From positions 248,001-312,000 of the forward strand of contig JAJNPV010000050.1 in assembly GCA_021155195.1 (NCBI GenBank): a DNA stretch of 64,000 nt. Reading direction: 5' to 3'. This document shows, piece by piece, positions 33,001 through 41,162 of the stretch. The notes beneath the pieces are model-generated. The model did no database searches. It saw only the letters and a program-made list of their open reading frames with translations, and was not told where the DNA came from. This stretch comes from Ohtaekwangia sp. Lineage in GTDB: Bacteria > Bacteroidota > Bacteroidia > Cytophagales > Cyclobacteriaceae. The position numbers and the translations under genes are program-made. Numbering within the stretch: the first letter of the stretch is position 1; each line of letters starts with the position of its first letter.

Positions 33001-33513
33001 CGCGGTGGCACCGCCCGGTTTGTGGATTCAAGTATGGAGCGCATAGAAGTAAAAGTAAAAAATTTTAATGCTGAACGGTTTATGATCACCTGTAACGGAA
33101 TGGCAGTTCCGCTTCAACAAACTTCTATGAATGGTGAGTATGTTGCAGGCATTCGTTATCGTGCGTGGTCACCTACATCGGCATTGCATCCTACACTAGG
33201 TGTGGATGTGCCTTTGGTTTTTGATGTAGTGGATACGTGGAATCATCGAGCGATTGGTGGTTGTACCTATCATGTAGTTCATCCGGGAGGAAGAAATTAT
33301 GATTCGTTCCCAATCAATTCGTTTGAAGCGGAAGGAAGAAGGATCAGTAGATTTTGGAGCGAAGGCCATACCCAGGGTCCTATTGCACCAACCGAAAATG
33401 TAAAGGTTGCTTCCCGTTATCTTGAACCTAATCTGATACCGAAAAATTTTGATCCACCACCTGTTAAAATAAGTCCGGAATATCCTCGTACTTTGGATTT
33501 AAGACAATCTTGA
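30082..33513 (+). CDS. transglutaminase-like protein fused to DUF2126 putative amidoligase
   Basis: This 1143-residue protein has an N-terminal bacterial transglutaminase-like domain (about residues 1-260) with catalytic Cys in KSGSCRDSSWLLVQIF, His in DLHAWAEVFIPG and Asp in VGLDPTSGLLTG. A large DUF2126 region follows, starting near RLTMGGEPTFVSVDD, and a long C-terminus containing HITVGGSTPSDSPLLRRPDL and VRLPNKQMC-like text (here GFDMPPNKQMCLVQLLLIRC). Pfam describes DUF2126 as a putative amidoligase. A charged linker lies near residue 595-620. It heads an operon with a circularly permuted ATP-grasp protein and a second transglutaminase. Biochemical role of the operon is unproven. Confidence 0.9.
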   Translation: MSIKVALRHQMSYDYDRAVNLSPHLFRLRPAPHCRTPILAYSLKVEPSNHFINWQQDPFGNMIARVVFPEQTRRLHFEVEVIADMIVINPFDFFVEKYAEHFPFEYNHQLKKELTPYFEIAENGIQLQQWVQGIDRSQKRIIDFLVEMNQKVWKHTNYTVRLEAGVQTCEETLQLKSGSCRDSSWLLVQIFRHLGLAARFASGYLVQLKSDVKALDGPSGTEKDFTDLHAWAEVFIPGAGWVGLDPTSGLLTGEGHIPLCCTPDPVSAAPVTGLTDVCQVTFSFSNEVTRIHEDPRVTQPYTEEQWATIIALGNQVDEDLQRGDMRLTMGGEPTFVSVDDMEAKEWNTAADGPQKRKRGADLIKRLKSKFAPNGYIHKGQGKWYPGEPLPRWQYSAYWRNDGASIWKNDALLDLDDAPSAYTIEDTQRLAEELTKYLNIPKEHIHPAVEDVFYFLWEENKVPANIDPYKANLSDSLERKKLAELLTRGLGNPVGFVIPIEWNHWSKRWLSCQWKFRSDQLILIPGNSPIGLRLPLKTLTHIDKSKTQRDVERSTFEPLPALGNFHDRVSERYHQLITDQPLPKEFFSEPTKIEEEESAKANKNLKEKKEPEEKVETSFDTYTVKTALCMEVREGKIYLFMPPLKYAEHYLDLLASIELATARLNLKVVIEGYEPPHDNRLTKLSLSPDPGVLEVNVHPAKSWKEIVHNYDTLFEEARLSRLGTEKFMLDGKHTGTGGGNHITVGGSTPSDSPLLRRPDLLRSLITYWQHHPGLSYLFSTQFIGPTSQAPRVDEGRQEILYELEIAFSQIPETGDVPFWMVDRIFRNLLIDITGNTHRAEFCIDKLYSPDSSTGRLGILEFRGFDMPPNKQMCLVQLLLIRCLLARFWAKPYKHKLIRWGTDLYDKYLLPHYVEQDLNEVARDLQEHGYGFQADWLNTFFEFRFPIYGKIRVQEMELIIRSGIEPWHVLGEETTRGGTARFVDSSMERIEVKVKNFNAERFMITCNGMAVPLQQTSMNGEYVAGIRYRAWSPTSALHPTLGVDVPLVFDVVDTWNHRAIGGCTYHVVHPGGRNYDSFPINSFEAEGRRISRFWSEGHTQGPIAPTENVKVASRYLEPNLIPKNFDPPPVKISPEYPRTLDLRQS

Positions 33514-33522
33514 TTTGCCTGC

Positions 33523-36054
33523 ATGCAACCTTCTCTTCAGAATCTCTCAGCCGAATATTTCACCAATCAAACTGCCCTTGACGAATGCTTCGATCAACAT
33601 GATCAAGTACGCGATGCCTGGAAAAAACTAATTACAAACATTGATACGCTTGGCGCAGAAGAATTAAAAAACCGGCATCAGGAGTTGTTGAAGTTGTTGC
33701 AAGAGAATGGAGTAACCTACAATATGTACGGTGATAGCAACGGACTCAATCGTCCGTGGCTGCTGGATGCGGTTCCGTTTATTCTTCCGGCCAACGATTG
33801 GAGTTATATTGAACGCGGCATGAAGCAACGGGCGTTCGTACTCAATAAAATATTGGATGACATTTATGGTGACCGCATCCTGATCAAGGAAAAAATTATC
33901 CCAGCTGAATTAATCTATTCACATTCAGGATTTCTGCGACCTGTTGATAAAATCAAATTGCCGGGACTTCAACTTCCGTTGTACTCTGCCGATTTATCCC
34001 GTGGGCCAGACGGAAACATTTGGGTAATTAAAGATCGTACGCAGGCACCTTCGGGCATGGGGTATGCACTGGAAAACCGAAGTGCACTAAGTCGTGTAGC
34101 TCCTGAATTATTTCAGCAGCATCAGGTTGCCAAGTTGGGTGGATTCTTCAACAACTTGATGCAATGCCTCATTCAGATTGCTCCTCAAGGAAAAGAAAAT
34201 CCCCGCATCGTACTGCTAACTCCGGGACCACGCAACGAAACATATTTTGAGCATGCCTTCCTTGCTTCCTATTTAGGTATCACTCTGGTACAAGGTGAAG
34301 ACTTAATCATGCGCGATAGTTTTGTCTGGATTAAAACCGTTGAAGGACTCGAAAAAGTAGATGTGATCTTACGTAGAGTGGATGATATGTTTTGCGATCC
34401 GCTGGAACTGCGTGAAGATTCTCAGTTAGGTATACCCGGTTTGCTTCACGCCATCCGCAAAGGAAATGTAGCCGTTGCCAATCCGTTGGGAAGCAGCATT
34501 CTGGAAAACGTTGGGTTAATGGCTTTTCTTCATAATGCTTTTCAGTTTTTCTTAAAAGAAGACCCCATCATTCCAATGATTGCTACCTGGTGGTGCGGAC
34601 AGAAAAAAGAAATGGATTACGTGATCGATCATATCGATACGTTGGTTATTAAAGGCATTGAACGTGCCGGCAGTTTTAAAACGGTAATGGGTAGTCAACT
34701 TTCGAAAGAACAGAAAGATGATCTGATCCGCAAAATAAAATTTGATCCCTCTAAATATGTAGGCCAGGAAGAAGTTGCCTTCTCCACGTCTCCTGTTCTT
34801 TATAAAGAAAGGCTTGATCCTCGCTATACAGTGTTGCGTTCGTACCTGGTTGCGAACGGAGACAATTATGAAATGATGCGAGGTGGCCTTACCCGCTGCT
34901 CACCGGAGAAAGGAAGCTTTTTGGTTTCTAATCAAGACGGTGGCATCTCCAAAGACACGTGGGTTGAATCTGCTGGTGAAGCACTTCCTGCTATTCATCA
35001 TGCGCCAGACATGAAACGAAAAGCAGTGTTGCCAAGCCGTGCTGCAGAAAATTTGTTCTGGGTAGGTCGGTACACGCAGCGCATTGTGCGTACTTCAAGA
35101 TTTATCCGGATTGTATTACGAGCGCTTACGCAGAAAGGATTTGTAAATGCCGGAGCGGATACTGAATCCATGAAAGTGATGTTGAAGACAGTTACCAATT
35201 TAACTGATACATTACCAGGATTTGTTGAAGACGAAGAATTACTGGCCAATCCCCTCCCAGAAATTCACAAACTTGTTTGCCAGGCCGACTATCCGGGCAG
35301 CATTATGTTTACGCTAAATAATTTATTGCGGGCAATGTATGCTGCCCGTGATCGATGGACAGTAGACAGTTGGCGCATCATTGATGAAATTGAAAACATC
35401 AAACGCAGGATTGCAGCCTTGGAACCCGGCAACATTCGGTATGCACTCACCCTGTTAGATCAACTTACAGGACGCTTACTTTCTTTTTCGGAGATGACCC
35501 GGCAATGTATGTACCGCAGTGATGGCCGCACGATGTATCGTATGGGGCAATTGATTGAGGAGATATTAATGGAGCTATCACAATTTAAATCAATACTTAC
35601 AGAAAAGCGGGATGAGAGTAATGAGTTCCAATTATTGGAAGCCTTGCTATTGAGTAATCAAAACCTTTCTTCATATCGTTCGGTGTATCGCACCACCTTA
35701 GATGTTATTCCGGTTATCGACTTACTATTTCTAAATGGACAAAATCCTACTTCCTTGTTCTCTCAGTTAGAGGGCTTGCTGAAATACGCGCGTAATCTTG
35801 CCCAAAAAGAATCGGGGGTAAATGACAATGAAATTTCCCGATTGGTATTTGAATGTTATAGCAAGGTTCGCCTGATTGATATCTCTGAACTGGTTGCCCC
35901 TGATGAAACCGGAAAACGAACTAAGCTGGATGAGTTTTGTGACTCCCTTCAAAATCAAATCTACAATCTATCCATGAAATTGAATTCAAAATATTTTAGT
36001 CACTCTACCTATCAGCCGCAAGGCAATAAGGAGGGGTTTCAATTTGAAGTATAG
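33523..36054 (+). CDS. circularly permuted ATP-grasp + alpha-E domain protein
   Basis: The 843-residue protein joins a circularly permuted type 2 ATP-grasp domain (about residues 70-470; NGLNRPWLLDAVPFILPAND, IWVIKDRTQAPSGMGYALEN, KVDVILRRVDDMFCDPLELR, VAVANPLGSSILEN) to a C-terminal alpha-E helical domain (about 505-830; LPSRAAENLFWVGRYTQRIV). ATP-grasp folds usually form amide or peptide bonds by acyl phosphates. The alpha-E domain almost always occurs with transglutaminase-like genes. Iyer and colleagues predicted such operons to make and process a peptide; this is family-level inference, not shown by the sequence. The start is ten bases after the upstream gene and the stop overlaps the next GTG (TAGTG). 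Confidence 0.92.
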   Translation: MQPSLQNLSAEYFTNQTALDECFDQHDQVRDAWKKLITNIDTLGAEELKNRHQELLKLLQENGVTYNMYGDSNGLNRPWLLDAVPFILPANDWSYIERGMKQRAFVLNKILDDIYGDRILIKEKIIPAELIYSHSGFLRPVDKIKLPGLQLPLYSADLSRGPDGNIWVIKDRTQAPSGMGYALENRSALSRVAPELFQQHQVAKLGGFFNNLMQCLIQIAPQGKENPRIVLLTPGPRNETYFEHAFLASYLGITLVQGEDLIMRDSFVWIKTVEGLEKVDVILRRVDDMFCDPLELREDSQLGIPGLLHAIRKGNVAVANPLGSSILENVGLMAFLHNAFQFFLKEDPIIPMIATWWCGQKKEMDYVIDHIDTLVIKGIERAGSFKTVMGSQLSKEQKDDLIRKIKFDPSKYVGQEEVAFSTSPVLYKERLDPRYTVLRSYLVANGDNYEMMRGGLTRCSPEKGSFLVSNQDGGISKDTWVESAGEALPAIHHAPDMKRKAVLPSRAAENLFWVGRYTQRIVRTSRFIRIVLRALTQKGFVNAGADTESMKVMLKTVTNLTDTLPGFVEDEELLANPLPEIHKLVCQADYPGSIMFTLNNLLRAMYAARDRWTVDSWRIIDEIENIKRRIAALEPGNIRYALTLLDQLTGRLLSFSEMTRQCMYRSDGRTMYRMGQLIEEILMELSQFKSILTEKRDESNEFQLLEALLLSNQNLSSYRSVYRTTLDVIPVIDLLFLNGQNPTSLFSQLEGLLKYARNLAQKESGVNDNEISRLVFECYSKVRLIDISELVAPDETGKRTKLDEFCDSLQNQIYNLSMKLNSKYFSHSTYQPQGNKEGFQFEV

Positions 36055-36926
36055 TGCGCTATCAAATAAAACATATAACAGAATACAAGTATCAGGAGTT
36101 GGTAAACACAGCTCACAACAGGTTATGTCTTGTCCCCTTAAATCTGCCGGAACAAAAATGTATTACATCAAACATTAAGGTGTTTCCCTTCCCTGACGAA
36201 CAAGAATATCGTACTGACTTTTTTGGAAACACGTTATATTTTGTATCCATTTATAAAGAGCATAATAAACTGGAGGTAATCTCCGAAAGTTTAGTGGATG
36301 TTCTTCCTCGCATTCAATCAGGAATTGCAGCAAGCAACACGTTGTTATGGGAAAATGTAAAAGCAACCATTGCTCAACGTGATGAATATGCGGAGATTGC
36401 TCAATATCTTTTGCCTTCGCACTATGTACCCTATAGTTTAGAAATTCAAAAATTTGCTGAGGATTGCTTTGCGCCCGGTGATACATTATGGAATGCTTCC
36501 AACGCATTGATGAAAAAAATATTTACTTCATTAGAATTTAAGCCGGGCTTCACTACTGTGAATACACCGGTAGAAACAGTTGTGAAGTTAAAGAAGGGCG
36601 TGTGTCAGGATTTTGCTCACTTAATGATTGCCTGCCTGCGCAATCAGGGTGTGGCCGCTCGTTATGTAAGTGGTTATCTCGAAACCTTTCCTCCACCAGG
36701 TAAAGAAAAACTGGTTGGTTCCGATGCTTCGCATGCGTGGGTGGCAGTTTACTTTCCGGGTATCGGTTGGGTAGAGTTTGACCCCACCAACAATTTACTG
36801 CCAGCCAACAATCATATCATCGTTGCCTTTGGCCGCGATTACTTTGATGTAGCACCTATAAAAGGAATTATTTTTAGTTCGGGTACGCAGCAGGTAGATG
36901 TAAAAGTGGATGTGACAAGAGTTTAG
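36054..36926 (+). CDS. bacterial transglutaminase-like cysteine protease
   Basis: The 290-residue protein has an N-terminal beta-rich domain of the bacterial transglutaminase N-terminal type (MRYQIKHITEYKYQELVNTA) and a catalytic core with Cys in LKKGVCQDFAHLMIACLRNQ, His in SDASHAWVAVYFPGIGWVEF and Asp in EFDPTNNLLP. It starts with GTG that overlaps the previous stop by one base (TAGTG), so it is translationally coupled to the ATP-grasp gene. It is the third member of the operon and duplicates the N-terminal domain of the first gene, suggesting two differently specific cysteine proteases. No signal peptide is seen. Confidence 0.92.
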   Translation: MRYQIKHITEYKYQELVNTAHNRLCLVPLNLPEQKCITSNIKVFPFPDEQEYRTDFFGNTLYFVSIYKEHNKLEVISESLVDVLPRIQSGIAASNTLLWENVKATIAQRDEYAEIAQYLLPSHYVPYSLEIQKFAEDCFAPGDTLWNASNALMKKIFTSLEFKPGFTTVNTPVETVVKLKKGVCQDFAHLMIACLRNQGVAARYVSGYLETFPPPGKEKLVGSDASHAWVAVYFPGIGWVEFDPTNNLLPANNHIIVAFGRDYFDVAPIKGIIFSSGTQQVDVKVDVTRV

Positions 36927-36939
36927 CCATCTTACACTG

Positions 36940-37164
36940 GCTCAAAAAGTCAAAACAAAAATAGAACGTCATTCCGGGCAAGTTGTCAGACTTGAATTTT
37001 GGAGGAGATTCTGATATTTATAAATTCCTGTCAACAGGAACTGGCGCGACCCGGAATCTCAATTTCATCCTTTACTTTCAATGAGATTGCGGGTCTCGTT
37101 TACATACACACTAAATTATTTCATGTGAGCACTCGCCCGCAATGACAGCATGACTTTTTGAGTC
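36940..37164. mobile_element. MITE-like element with 12-base terminal inverted repeats
   Basis: The non-coding gap between the transglutaminase gene and the FKBP gene holds CTCAAAAAGTCA (36941-36952) and its exact complement TGACTTTTTGAG (37151-37162). Inside these, GTCATTCCGGGCAAG (36968-36982) pairs with CTCGCCCGCAATGAC (37132-37146; 13 of 15), and GACCCGGAATCTC (37048-37060) with GAGATTGCGGGTC (37083-37095; 12 of 13). Nested inverted repeats, no ORF and no clear target-site duplication. Nothing else is visible in this gap of about 320 bases. Confidence 0.6.
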
Positions 37165-37245
37165 AAGATACACGAATCCTAAACCATTGGTTTTCCAACA
37201 CTCTTTTTGTTTTATTTGCACCTCCAAAATTTAATCGCTGGTACT

Positions 37246-37977
37246 ATGAGAATCATTGTTATGTGTCTTTTTACGCTAGCTAGCCTTTCTGTTGTGGGGC
37301 AGTCTAAAAAAGAATTAGCTGCTGAGCTTACCAAGCTAAAAGCTGAGTTGGCTGAATTGAATAAACCAAAAACCGCTAACCTCAATGATGAAACCAAGCG
37401 CGCGAGCTATGGTCTTGGTGTTTTGATTGCGTCTAATTTAAAAAGTCAGGGCGGTGATTCTGTTGATCTTGAATCGCTGTACTTTGGAATTCAGGACATC
37501 TACAACAAAAAAGAGTTAATCATAAAAGAACAGGAGTGCTCAATGATCGTGCAGACCTATATGACGCAAGCCATGGAAAAAAAGACTGAAGTTCTAAAAG
37601 AAGAAGGGGTTGCCTTTTTAGAAGCAAACAAAACAAAGCCCGGCATTGTAGTGACTGAATCCGGCTTACAATATCTGGTTGTTAATTCCGGTAGCGGGAA
37701 AGTTCCTACTGCCTCAGATGAGGTTACCGTTCACTATACGGGTAAGCTAATCGATGGAACTGTGTTTGATAGCTCAGTAGAACGAGGCGAACCTGCCACC
37801 TTTGGGGTAGGTCAAGTAATATCTGGTTGGACAGAAGCCTTACAACTCATGCATGAGGGTGATAAATTCATATTGTTCATTCCGTCAGAACTTGGATATG
37901 GCGAACGTGGTGCGGGTGGTCAGATTCCACCGTACGCTGCGCTAATTTTTGAAGTAGAGTTAATTAAGGTGAATTGA
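37246..37977 (+). CDS. FKBP-type peptidyl-prolyl isomerase, Mip-like, exported
   Basis: The 243-residue product has a signal peptide (IVMCLFTLASLSVVGQ), a coiled-coil-prone linker (KELAAELTKLKAELAELNKP), a helical dimerisation domain as in Mip/FkpA (RASYGLGVLIASNLKSQG) and a C-terminal FKBP domain from about residue 145: VTVHYTGKLIDGTVFDSS, VISGWTEALQLMHEGDKF and FIPSELGYGERGAGG, with the family's active-site aromatic and Asp residues. It assists folding in the periplasm. The longest frame begins 39 bases upstream with TTG; the ATG at the signal peptide is preferred. Its last 14 bases overlap the convergent GNAT gene. Confidence 0.92.
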   Translation: MRIIVMCLFTLASLSVVGQSKKELAAELTKLKAELAELNKPKTANLNDETKRASYGLGVLIASNLKSQGGDSVDLESLYFGIQDIYNKKELIIKEQECSMIVQTYMTQAMEKKTEVLKEEGVAFLEANKTKPGIVVTESGLQYLVVNSGSGKVPTASDEVTVHYTGKLIDGTVFDSSVERGEPATFGVGQVISGWTEALQLMHEGDKFILFIPSELGYGERGAGGQIPPYAALIFEVELIKVN

Positions 37978-38488
37978 TTTTTAGCTTATACTCCAAAAGC
38001 GTTAACGCCAGATTTCGATTATGAACGGGTAACTCTTCGCTATCCGGAGTAGTAAAGTTTTCGATAAACTTAAATCCAAAACTTTTATAATATTCAATAA
38101 TGGTTGGATTAGCAGCCCACGTATCCATGCGGATATTACTTAATCCCTTTTGTTTGGAATGTTCAATTGCCCAATCTAAAATTTTTCCAAACAATCGCTG
38201 ACCTTTATATGCCGGGTTAACCACAATGCGATGCAAGTACATTGAGTTCCCGGTATCTAAATCGCGCCAGATTATTTTATCCGCATAGCGCACACTAAAG
38301 ACAATAGCGATTGTTGAATCAACAACTACTTTATATTGATTTCCGGTTTCAATGTCTTTACTAATTGCAGTCTTATCATAATTTCTCCAAACCGGGTAGC
38401 CTTTCTCTTCCTGGTAAAGAATAGAATGCTCGAAGAGTTCGAGGATTTGGGGGAGGTCGCCTTGTTGAGTATGTAAAACCTTTTGCAT
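37964..38488 (-). CDS. GNAT-family N-acetyltransferase
   Basis: The product from the ATG at 38488 is 174 residues and fits the Gcn5-related fold: an acidic N-terminal helix (DLPQILELFEHSILYQEE), the acetyl-CoA binding pyrophosphate loop RIVVNPAYKGQRLFGKILDWAI (V-x-P-x-x-x-G-Q-x-x-G), and NPTIIEYYKSFGFKFIENF in the last third. Substrate is unknown. The longer frame, starting at 38617, adds 43 residues unlike family N-termini and is therefore not chosen, although not excluded. It is convergent with the FKBP gene and lies 18 bases after the membrane protein gene if the longer start is used. Confidence 0.8.
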   Translation of the reverse strand: MQKVLHTQQGDLPQILELFEHSILYQEEKGYPVWRNYDKTAISKDIETGNQYKVVVDSTIAIVFSVRYADKIIWRDLDTGNSMYLHRIVVNPAYKGQRLFGKILDWAIEHSKQKGLSNIRMDTWAANPTIIEYYKSFGFKFIENFTTPDSEELPVHNRNLALTLLEYKLKINSP

Positions 38489-38635
38489 CTTGTTGCAGGC
38501 CAGCTTTATTAAAAAATCTCTCCTTTTTAAATAGTCCAAAGATTTAAAATCCTTTTGTCCAATGTCAAACTTACGTATCAATCGTTTTGATGATTCACCG
38601 CACCATTGCAAAAACATTTTTGTTAGCGGCAGGTT

Positions 38636-39307
38636 TTACTTTCTCAATTTTCTTTTTTTCTTATTCCCATCAATTCGCTTTTGATACTGAATCAGTTTAA
38701 CAATTAATCGCCAAGTAATGAAAATCATTGCGATTCGAATTGATATGTTCATAATATTGTCACTGTGTTCGTTTGACAAAAGAATAAAAAAGAAAATGAG
38801 TACACCAATAATAAAAAGATTGGTCCATTTGTTCCACTTAGCTTGTTGTAGTTCTACATTGAGTTTCTTGTTAAAGTTTATGTCCAAACTCGTCCTTTCA
38901 AGGACCCATTTTTCCAAACTATCGTAATTAATAAATTCGAAGTCTGAAATGTTGGCTTGAAAACCCGAACTAGTGGTAATTGTCAGCCTACGATAGTCCC
39001 CAGTTCGATATGTTCCCCATAAATCCCAATTAAGGTTTGTTAGGTCGCTGAATTTAATGTCCTTCAACTGAAATCTAAACGGAGTAATTATTTTGATACT
39101 CTTATCTGTCAATAGAACTATCTTAAATCTGTAACTAAGAAATGCGATAATGATAAAGCAAAAAAGAAGAGATATCACCACGAAAATTGTATCTCCCGTT
39201 GTCGCTGTTTCATATTTATCCAAAAAAATGAATGTCATGAAAATGCTTATTGTCCAAAAGAGCAAATAGCCTATCAAGGGTAATATGTTAGGAATCCCTA
39301 GTCTCAC
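38636..39307 (-). CDS. integral membrane protein with PH-like domain, unknown function
   Basis: The 223-residue product shows two N-terminal membrane segments (ILPLIGYLLFWTISIFMTFI; TIFVVISLLFCFIIIAFLSY), then a soluble part (TDKSIKIITPFRFQLKDIKF, TTSSGFQANISDFEFINYDS) that reads like a bacterial PH-like domain, and a second pair of spans (LFIIGVLIFFFILL; IRIAMIFITWRLIVKLI). It ends with KKKRKLRK. Base composition is more AT-rich than its neighbours, which may hint at transfer or relaxed selection. I recognise no named family. Confidence 0.65.
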   Translation of the reverse strand: MRLGIPNILPLIGYLLFWTISIFMTFIFLDKYETATTGDTIFVVISLLFCFIIIAFLSYRFKIVLLTDKSIKIITPFRFQLKDIKFSDLTNLNWDLWGTYRTGDYRRLTITTSSGFQANISDFEFINYDSLEKWVLERTSLDINFNKKLNVELQQAKWNKWTNLFIIGVLIFFFILLSNEHSDNIMNISIRIAMIFITWRLIVKLIQYQKRIDGNKKKRKLRK

Positions 39308-39409
39308 ATCTCATTAATTTTTTGACTCATGTGTCTCCGGAAAACTTGCCGCCCATTCCAAATATGTATTGCTAAGATTTTTTCTATCACAAAATCGATT
39401 TTTCAGTCC

Positions 39410-40567
39410 TTACGCTTCTAGCGCCTGCTTCAAATCGGCAATCAAATAATCAGCATCTTCTAAACCCACATAGATTCTGATTAATCGATGGGTCGAATTT
39501 GTTGCATCAAACTCATCGGGTTTAATACTGACAGCCGAAGGAATCACCAACGACTCGTGCCCACCCCACGATACCGCCAGAAAGAAATGCTTTAATGAGT
39601 TGCAGAATTTTTCTACTTCCGCAAGCGTGTTTGCTTTAAGCACAATGCTGAACAATCCTCCTGCATCTTTCATTTGTTTTTCTGCCAACTCATACTGCGG
39701 AAAACTCGGATGAAACGGAAAGATGACTCGCTCAATGCGTGGGTGGGCTGCCAAATAATCAACCACTTTCTTAGTACTCTCACATACGCGCTGAATACGC
39801 AACGGTAATGTGCGCAGTCCGCGAATCAGCAACCATGCATTCATCGGTGAAATGTTTCCACCAATATTTAAAAACTCAGCATCAAAGATTTTTTTAATAA
39901 TGGCTTTAGAACCCGTAACAACACCCGCCACAACATCGCTATGGCCGCCAATAAATTTGGTTGCCGACTGTGCGACCAAATCAATACCCATTATGTACGG
40001 CTGCTGATTAATAGGACTGCAATAACTATTGTCGATCATCGTAAGAATGCCTTTGCTTTTTGCCAGCGCAGCCACCGCGGGTAAGTCTTGCAATTCGTAG
40101 GTAAATGTATTGGGTGACTCCAAGTAAATCAGTTTAGTGTTTGCTTGAATTGCCTTCTCAAAGTTTTCTGTTTTAGTACCATCTACAAACGTGGTAGTGA
40201 TACCAAATTTTGGAAGCAAGCGTTCAAATAATTTCACGGTCCAGCTATAGGGTTTTGCAACGCTTACCACATGATCGCCTTGTTTTAATAACGCAAGCAA
40301 CGGCACAGCAATGGACGCAACCCCGCTACCAAAGACTAAGGCATCCTCAGCACCATCCAGCGCAGCGAGCTTTTTTCGTAGAATATCTACCGTTGGATTA
40401 TTACCGCGCGAATACAAAATAGCTTCATACTCATCGGCCAATGCCGTGCGAAACTCGGCCACATTGCGAAATGAAAAATTACTGGTTTGAATGATGGGTG
40501 GCGCAATGGCATTGAAGTAGTGTTCGCGTTCTTCGCCCAGTTCGTTCAGGATGTATGATAAGTCCAT
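39410..40567 (-). CDS. PLP-dependent trans-sulfuration-type enzyme (Cys/Met metabolism)
   Basis: The 385-residue protein belongs to the Cys/Met-metabolism PLP family (cystathionine gamma-synthase/lyase type). The PLP lysine is in VAQSATKFIGGHSDVVAG, with the usual upstream ILYSRGNNPTVDILRKK and FGSGVASIAVPLLALLKQGD motifs and the Asp in LTMIDNSYCSPINQQP. Exact reaction (gamma-synthase, beta-lyase, gamma-lyase) cannot be read from these motifs. A paralogue lies at 56556-57683. It starts with ATG and stands alone between a membrane protein gene and a methyltransferase gene on the same strand. Confidence 0.88.
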   Translation of the reverse strand: MDLSYILNELGEEREHYFNAIAPPIIQTSNFSFRNVAEFRTALADEYEAILYSRGNNPTVDILRKKLAALDGAEDALVFGSGVASIAVPLLALLKQGDHVVSVAKPYSWTVKLFERLLPKFGITTTFVDGTKTENFEKAIQANTKLIYLESPNTFTYELQDLPAVAALAKSKGILTMIDNSYCSPINQQPYIMGIDLVAQSATKFIGGHSDVVAGVVTGSKAIIKKIFDAEFLNIGGNISPMNAWLLIRGLRTLPLRIQRVCESTKKVVDYLAAHPRIERVIFPFHPSFPQYELAEKQMKDAGGLFSIVLKANTLAEVEKFCNSLKHFFLAVSWGGHESLVIPSAVSIKPDEFDATNSTHRLIRIYVGLEDADYLIADLKQALEA

Positions 40568-40646
40568 TAGAATTATTTAGTAGGGATTGTAAATGTCATC
40601 AAAAAACTTTCCCTTCCCAAGATGGACTTAGGCTTTAAGTACGTAT

Positions 40647-41150
40647 TTATTGAATGTGAAGTGAGTACATCGTTGTGTTATTGAACATGGATTTGCGCTC
40701 GCCTATTTTTCTAATGGAACCAAAGCCGACTTCTGTAAACAAATTGATTGCAGCTTCAATCTTTAGTGGATAAGGTACCCAACGATTAGAAGTTGCTAAA
40801 TCATATTCAATTAAGATGAAGGAGCAACCTGAAAGCAGGTTGTCTTTAAGTCTGCGCAGTAAGGAAGACTTGTCTTTAATAAAGTGAAGTGAGTTGGCCA
40901 TCAGAATACCATTCAGCAATGGCAGCTCTAAATTATCCTTCTCAAAATTTAGTCTATGAAATTCAATGTTAGGCTCTGAAAAGGTTTGTTGAGTTTGATC
41001 AATTGCATGAACGATGCTTCCCTCAGGCAATATTGTCAATAGTGCTTTACTAAACAGTCCGTCACCACACCCGAGATCTGCCCATTGCTGATTCTGGTCA
41101 GTAGGTAATGACGGACTGCTTATTAGTTGCTTTGCTTCGGATAAAGTCAC
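40647..41150 (-). CDS. class I SAM-dependent methyltransferase
   Basis: The 167-residue protein shows the Rossmann-type motif I ADLGCGDGLFSKALLTILPE, motif II acidic residue in VHAIDQTQQTF and post-motif GILMANSLHFIKDKSSLLRR, plus the strand SFILIEYDL. Substrate unknown. It starts with GTG 12 bases after the VOC-protein stop and so is probably in one transcript with VOC, and the AraC-type gene further upstream. Length is short but complete for a minimal methyltransferase (no N-terminal extension). Confidence 0.85.
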   Translation of the reverse strand: MTLSEAKQLISSPSLPTDQNQQWADLGCGDGLFSKALLTILPEGSIVHAIDQTQQTFSEPNIEFHRLNFEKDNLELPLLNGILMANSLHFIKDKSSLLRRLKDNLLSGCSFILIEYDLATSNRWVPYPLKIEAAINLFTEVGFGSIRKIGERKSMFNNTTMYSLHIQ

Positions 41151-41162
41151 ATTCGTAAGTTG

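Noticed and set aside
38489..38617. 43-residue N-terminal extension of the GNAT protein
   Set aside because: The extra residues are unlike GNAT N-termini. An ATG at the expected domain start is available, though the longer form cannot be fully excluded.
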